Program-made: the position numbers and the translations under genes
The notes under the pieces: generated by a model
Databases searched by the model: none
The model's input: only the letters and a program-made list of their open reading frames with translations
What the model was told of the DNA's origin: nothing
Part shown: positions 59,839-64,000 of the stretch, in pieces
Numbering within the stretch: position 1 is the first letter of the stretch
How the letters are laid out: the number at the start of each line of letters is the position of its first letter
From: Hevea brasiliensis
Lineage: Eukaryota; Streptophyta; Magnoliopsida; Malpighiales; Euphorbiaceae
DNA length: 64,000 nt
Reading direction: 5' to 3'
Assembly (NCBI RefSeq): GCF_030052815.1
Contig: NC_079496.1
Span: 79,225,652 to 79,289,651 of the forward strand

Positions 59839-60861
59839 TTAAGCTGATGCCATTTTCTGCATGGCTACATCGCCTTGCCCAAATATTTCTCTGATAATGT
59901 GGTAGCGCCTTTCTATGTGTTTGGATTTTTGGTGAGACTTGGGTTCCTTAGCCTGTATGACTGCTCCATTGTTGTCACAGTGTAGTGGAACTACTAACTC
60001 AATGGAAGGAACTACTGTAAGTTCTATCATGAACTTCTTTATCCAAACAGCTTCTTTTGCAGCATCTGATGCAGCAATATACTCAGCCTCTATAGTGGAA
60101 TCTACAGTCATACTCTGTTTGAAACTCTTCCAACTGACTGCACCTCTACTACAAATGAACACATATCCAAATGTAGACTTTCTATCATCGATATCTGATT
60201 GGAAATCAGAATCAGTATAACCATCCAATTGCAAGTCTCCACTTCCATAGATCAAGAATAAATCCTTAGTTCTTCTCAAGTACTTAAGGATATTCTTGAC
60301 AGCTATCCAGTGTTCCAAACCTGGATTGGATTGATAGCTGCTAGTCAAACTAACAGCATATGCGATATCCGACCTAGTACACAACATTGCATACATTAAA
60401 CTTCCAATAGTCGAAGCATATGGAATCCTGGCCATCTTATCTCTTTCTTCAGGTGTCTTTGGAGACATCTCTTTAGAAAGATGGATACCATGTCTCAATG
60501 GTAACAATCCTCTCTTGGAATCAGGCATGTTAAACCTCTTTAACACCTTTTCCAAATATAGACTTTGGGATAAACAAATTATTCTTTTCGCTCTATCTCT
60601 ATAGATGCAAATCCCAAGAATATAGGTTACCTCCCCTAAGTCTTTCATGGAGAATGTATTTGACAACCATACATTTACAGTTGTCAACATACCTGTGTCA
60701 TTACCCATTAACAGTGTGTCATCCGCATATAAGACAAGAAAAGTGATAGCACTGTTACTAACCTTCTTATATACACATGGCCCATCCTCATTTTTGATAA
60801 AACCAAAGGATTTAATGGCTTCATCAAAACGAATGTTCCAACTCCTCGAAGCTTGCTTCAA
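59839..60861 (-). pseudogene. Copia 2 RT C-terminus and RNase H
   Basis: A single open stretch of 340 residues, the longest reading frame in the window. RT catalytic YADD is at residues 45-48. Then come YLEKVLKRFNMPDSKRGLLP (about 102-121), GSLMYAMLCTRSDIAYAV (about 153-170) and LEHWIAVKNILKYLRRTKD. RNase H has YTDSDF (D217/D219), STIEAEY (E258), CDNNGA (D296) and KHIERRYH (about 314-321). It ends at a TAA right after MASA, about 30 residues short of the usual copia end (NPADPFTK follows in frame). All RNase H acidic residues appear intact. Confidence 0.92.
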
Positions 60862-61400
60862 CCCATAAATGGATTGCCTTAGCTTACATACCTTGGAACC
60901 ATCTTGGGATTCAAAACCCCTAGGTTATTTTACGAAAATGTTTTCTACAATGTATCCATTGAGAAAAGCTGTTTTGACATCCATCTGCTAAATCTCATAA
61001 TCATAGTATGCAGCTATTGCTAATAGAATCCTAATTGATTTAAGCATGGCAACAGGCGAAAAAGTCTCCTCATAGTCGATTCCTTGCCTTTGGCGAAACC
61101 CTTTCATTACTAGCCTTGCCTTATAGGTCTCTACCTTTCCATTAGAACCAATTTTCTTCTTGAAAACCCATTTGTTCCCTATAGGTACAATACCTTCAGG
61201 TGGGTCAGCAAGATCCCAAACTTGATTCTTATACATGGAATCAATTTCAGATTTCATAGCATCAATCCATTTTGAAGAATCTTTATCTGATATAGCTTCT
61301 TCATAGGTAAGTGGATCATCTCCATGATCTACTTCTTCATGAGTAGACAACTCTTTTTCTTCTTCATGAAGGAAACCATATCTCACTGGTGGGTGAGATA
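60862..61400 (-). pseudogene. Copia 2 RT N-terminal part
   Basis: 61386-60988 (132 residues) has DDPLTYEEAISDKDSSKW, KWVFKKKIGSNGKVETYKAR, EETFSPVAMLKSIRILLAIA and YYDYEI, then a stop. The next codons to 60862 (AFLNGYI-like, first catalytic aspartate region) are readable but include a stop near 60928. Joining to the 340-residue piece would give a full RT; the frame breaks prevent this. Confidence 0.88.
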
Positions 61401-62400
61401 CCCTAGTTGTTCTACGAGGAACAGCTGTAGATGTTTCATCAACGGGTATAGGTTGACTAGATGGATCTATATCTACCTAATCTGTTGATTGGTCAAAATT
61501 CTCTAATTCCAACTCTATTTGCCTTCCTTTGCCTCTTTCTTAAACAAACTGTTGTTCAAGAAATGTGGCATCTCTACTCACCACAACCTTTTGTGATGTA
61601 GGCAAATAAAAATAATATCCAAAACTATCTTTTGGATATCCAACAAATCGACCCTTTTCTGATCTAGTTTCCAATTTATCAGTGTTCAGCTTTTTGATAT
61701 AAGCTGGACAATCCCAAATCTTAACATGCTTAAGACTTGGTTTTCTTCCATGCTATATCTCATAAGGTGTGGAAGAAACTGATTTTGATGGAATCCTATT
61801 CAGAATATACAAAGCTGATTCTAATGCAAATCCCTAAAATGAGATTGGCATATCAGTATAGCTCATCATACTACATACCATATCCAATAGGGTACGATTT
61901 ATCCTTTCAGATACACCATTCAGCTGCGGCGTTCCTAGAGGAGTCAGTTGGGAAACAATGCCATGCTCTCTCAAGTATTCATCAAATTCAGTACTCAAAC
62001 ATTCACTTTCACGATTTGATCGAAGAGCTTTAATACTCTTTCCTGTTTGATTTTCTACTTTAGATTTAAATTCTTTGAACTTTTCAAAAGATTCATGTTT
62101 GTATTTCATCAAATACAAATACCCAAACCTTGATTTATCGTCAGTAAAGGTAATAAAGTAATGAAAACCGCCTCTAGCCATTTCCTTAAATGGACCAAAT
62201 ACATCATTATGTATTAGTTCCAAACTATTTTTAGCCCTTATCTAACAAAGGATGATCTAGTCATTTTGCCCTGAAGGCAAGATTCACAAGTTGAAGTAGG
62301 CTCAAAGCCCAATGAGGATAAAATCCCCATTTTCTCCAATTTTGCAATCTTATCTTCTGCAACATTACCTAATCTTAAGTGCCAAATATACTTTGAACTT
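61401..62400 (-). pseudogene. Copia 2 integrase, broken
   Basis: The pre-integrase zinc domain ends near 62280 (CESCLQGKMTRSSF). 62223-61834 has IHNDVFGPF, FTDDKSRFGYLYL, then LRSNRESECLS, where the second catalytic aspartate is replaced by Asn. The glutamate motif NGVSERINRTLLDMV is intact. The rest to 61400 (KHVKIWDCPAYIKKLN-like, FGYPKDSFGY-like) is split by stops. Confidence 0.88.
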
Positions 62401-63280
62401 GAGTTAATTTTCATCATGGCATTACATTCTTTTAGATTGCTATACTCTGGACAGTGGAAACAGTTTCCTGCTGGCAGTGGAAACACTTTCCTGCTGGTAG
62501 TGGAAACACTTTCTTTTACCTTTGTCAACTTTGATCTTTGTTTTTCTGTTTGGCTATCTTCTTGGAAGATCTTGGAACTTGAGGTTTCTTTTCTAATTAC
62601 CCTTTTTCTTATTGGACTTTCCATCAGAAAAATATGTAATCAAAGCTACCTCTTTTCCTTTATTGCCCGGCATATTCTTTTGGGCAATAACTAGCATGTT
62701 GAGTAAACCAGCTAAGGTGCATTCCTGTTGAGTCATATGGAAATTTGTCACAAAATTCCCCAAAGACTCAGGAAGGGACTGAAGGATCAAATTCGTCTGT
62801 AGTTGGAAATCCATGTTGAAGTTAAGATGTTCCAACTGCTCAATCAGCCGAATCATCTTATGGACATGATCCCCAATATTCTGTCCTTCATACATCCTCA
62901 TGCAGAACAGCTGCCTAGATATCTCATACCTAGCATTCCTACTGTGCTCACCATACAACTCTTGTAGGTGAAGGAGGATCTCACTGGCACTCTGCATGTT
63001 CTCATGCTGCTTCTGTAATCTCATTACTCATGGAAGCAAGCATGTAACACTTAGCTCTCATATCATACTCCTTCCACTTGTCCAAAGTTTCATGTTCCTC
63101 TTGAGTGGCCTCTGGAGGTAAGGGACCAGGAACATTTGAATCTAGAACATATCCTATATGTTCAAGGTTCAGGACAAGTTTCAAATTTCTTAGACAATGA
63201 GAGAGATTAGGTCCTGTCAACCTATTGCGATCAAGTATGCTTGCAAGGATATTGGATGGTGGTAGTTGTTCTGTGCTCAT
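62401..63280 (-). pseudogene. gag: Copia 2 gag fused to pre-integrase, no protease
   Basis: ATG at 63280 starts MSTEQLPPSNILASILDRNR. The 92-residue first piece overlaps a second one (63024-62593) through a frameshift near 63010. Together they cover the copia gag family (NLEHIGYVLDSNVPG, ASEILLHLQELYGEHS, LILQSLPESLGNFVTNFHM). A third piece (62624-62238) goes from a Lys-rich tail through the 23 bp repeats, NCFHCPEYSNLKECNAM, then SSSKYIWHLRLGNVAED. No D-S/T-G protease motif or space for it exists between knuckle and pre-integrase domain. Confidence 0.87.
62450..62518 (-). repeat. Tandem repeats at the gag-integrase junction, copia 2
   Basis: Three units of 23 bp on the minus strand follow AGGAAAGTGTTTCCACTGCC plus AGC. 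They correspond to the four units at 52979-53064 in copia 1. Confidence 0.85.
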
Positions 63281-64000
63281 TATTATCAGAAAATTAATTG
63301 CAGAAAATAACCAGATTAATTAGTAAATATATCAAGCAATTAACCAAAATGATTATGGTCTTTTAATCAAATTAGTCCTCCCACTAACTTAGCAAATCCT
63401 ACACTTCCAAAGTAAAAAATGGAAATCCTAGTTGGATGGATTTCTAGTGGCTGATTGAATTCTTATAATTCTATTGATCATCCTCAGGTACATCTGTTAT
63501 TGGAATTATAATAAACTATAAGTGAGCAACTCCTTGCCCATCACATCTCATGTGAGGTTCAATCTTTACCTAGCCCCTAATGCTCAAAATCTCAAGTACA
63601 TCCATTATTGACTTATCTTGCATTAGTTAAGTTAATCCCATTGAGCCAGTGATTATGCAAATAATTTTAATATCCTCAGGTACATCCAATATTGGCCACC
63701 AAACCATTTACATATTTACAACATCTCATGCTTAATAATTATTCTTAAGAAAATCTCTTAAATTAATTGCATCTTATGCAACTATTTAAAATTTCTTAAA
63801 ATAATTACCCCAATGGAGGGCCCATGTTATAATTACATTAATTATAGCATTTCCAACTTAATCATTTATTTGGAAGATTTTATGGTCATCCTAATTACTA
63901 TTAAGGTCTCACTTTGCACATTATCTATTTAGCATGCATATATCATATAATTGCATACATTCCCATACATCTCATGCATTCATGGATACGCAGTAAATAT
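63281..64000 (-). other. Leader of copia 2, partial
   Basis: It matches the region just upstream of gag in copia 1 (51500-52217). It has three copies of a string like CTCAGGTACATCCAATATTG near 63480, 63590 and 63675. No gene is present. The 35 bp array and PBS expected from copia 1 would lie outside the window. Confidence 0.82.

Larger units (their letters stand above)
48155..64000 (-). mobile_element. Copia element 2 (Angela-like), runs off window
   Basis: A minus-strand Ty1/copia element is inserted in the integrase of E. In the window are its whole 3' LTR (split by copia 1), polypurine tract, RNase H, RT, integrase, pre-integrase domain, gag and part of a long leader. Order gag-IN-RT-RH is copia type. 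NMPDSKRGLLPLRHGIHLSK in RT/RH, LTRs of about 2.1 kb and a leader above 700 bp suggest the Angela/BARE lineage; this placement is an inference. No protease domain is present. The 5' LTR and PBS should lie right of base 64000. Confidence 0.9.

Overview
The window is a block of plant repetitive DNA. I can support no ordinary host gene, rRNA or tRNA gene; nearly every base belongs to LTR retrotransposons inserted into one another. The source is a flowering plant, probably a eudicot, and probably heterochromatin. The evidence is Ty3/gypsy chromoviruses with 3-4 kb LTRs and a C-terminal chromodomain (Tekay/Del-like), Ty1/copia elements resembling the Angela/BARE lineage, and a Cassandra TRIM, an element type known only from vascular plants. 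I cannot name the species.

Layout. 1-3634 is a minus-strand LTR (family B) that entered the 5' LTR of plus-strand gypsy element A. A runs 3635-13616 with PBS, gag, protease, RT, RNase H, integrase and chromodomain, but its 3' LTR lacks the end. 13617-15454 is the 3' part of an LTR of family C. 15455-15845 is a scrap of gypsy element H. 15846-31773 is a structurally full-length minus-strand gypsy element G with a GGAAT target duplication; its 3' LTR holds a solo LTR (18840-22471, duplication GGGTG). H continues from 31774 to 32880. A mosaic plus-strand LTR (D, 32881-36060) and a Cassandra TRIM (36101-36749) follow. From 36750 to 48154 lies minus-strand gypsy element E, split by two solo LTRs: family C at 39936-43080 (duplication CTCCT) and family B at 43148-46973 (duplication GCTTC). 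E is then interrupted by minus-strand copia element 2 (48155 to beyond the window). The 3' LTR of copia 2 holds a complete plus-strand copia element 1 of the same family (48381-57841, duplication ACACT).

Relative order of insertion. E was hit by the C solo LTR, the B solo LTR and copia 2; copia 2 was later hit by copia 1. H was hit by G; G was later hit by its nested LTR. A was hit by LTR B. All coding regions are broken by stops and frameshifts, so no copy here can encode a full polyprotein.

Most noteworthy points. Both copia copies run from a truncated gag zinc knuckle straight into the pre-integrase domain, so no protease fits; the junction carries 22-23 bp tandem repeats. The copia leader has about nine 35 bp tandem repeats. 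Diverged gypsy LTRs share a hairpin and an intron-like segment. In copia 1, CAG and CTG sites are repeatedly changed to CG-containing strings, which looks like a methylation-linked consensus artefact. The Cassandra copy has mismatched flanks between two opposed LTRs.
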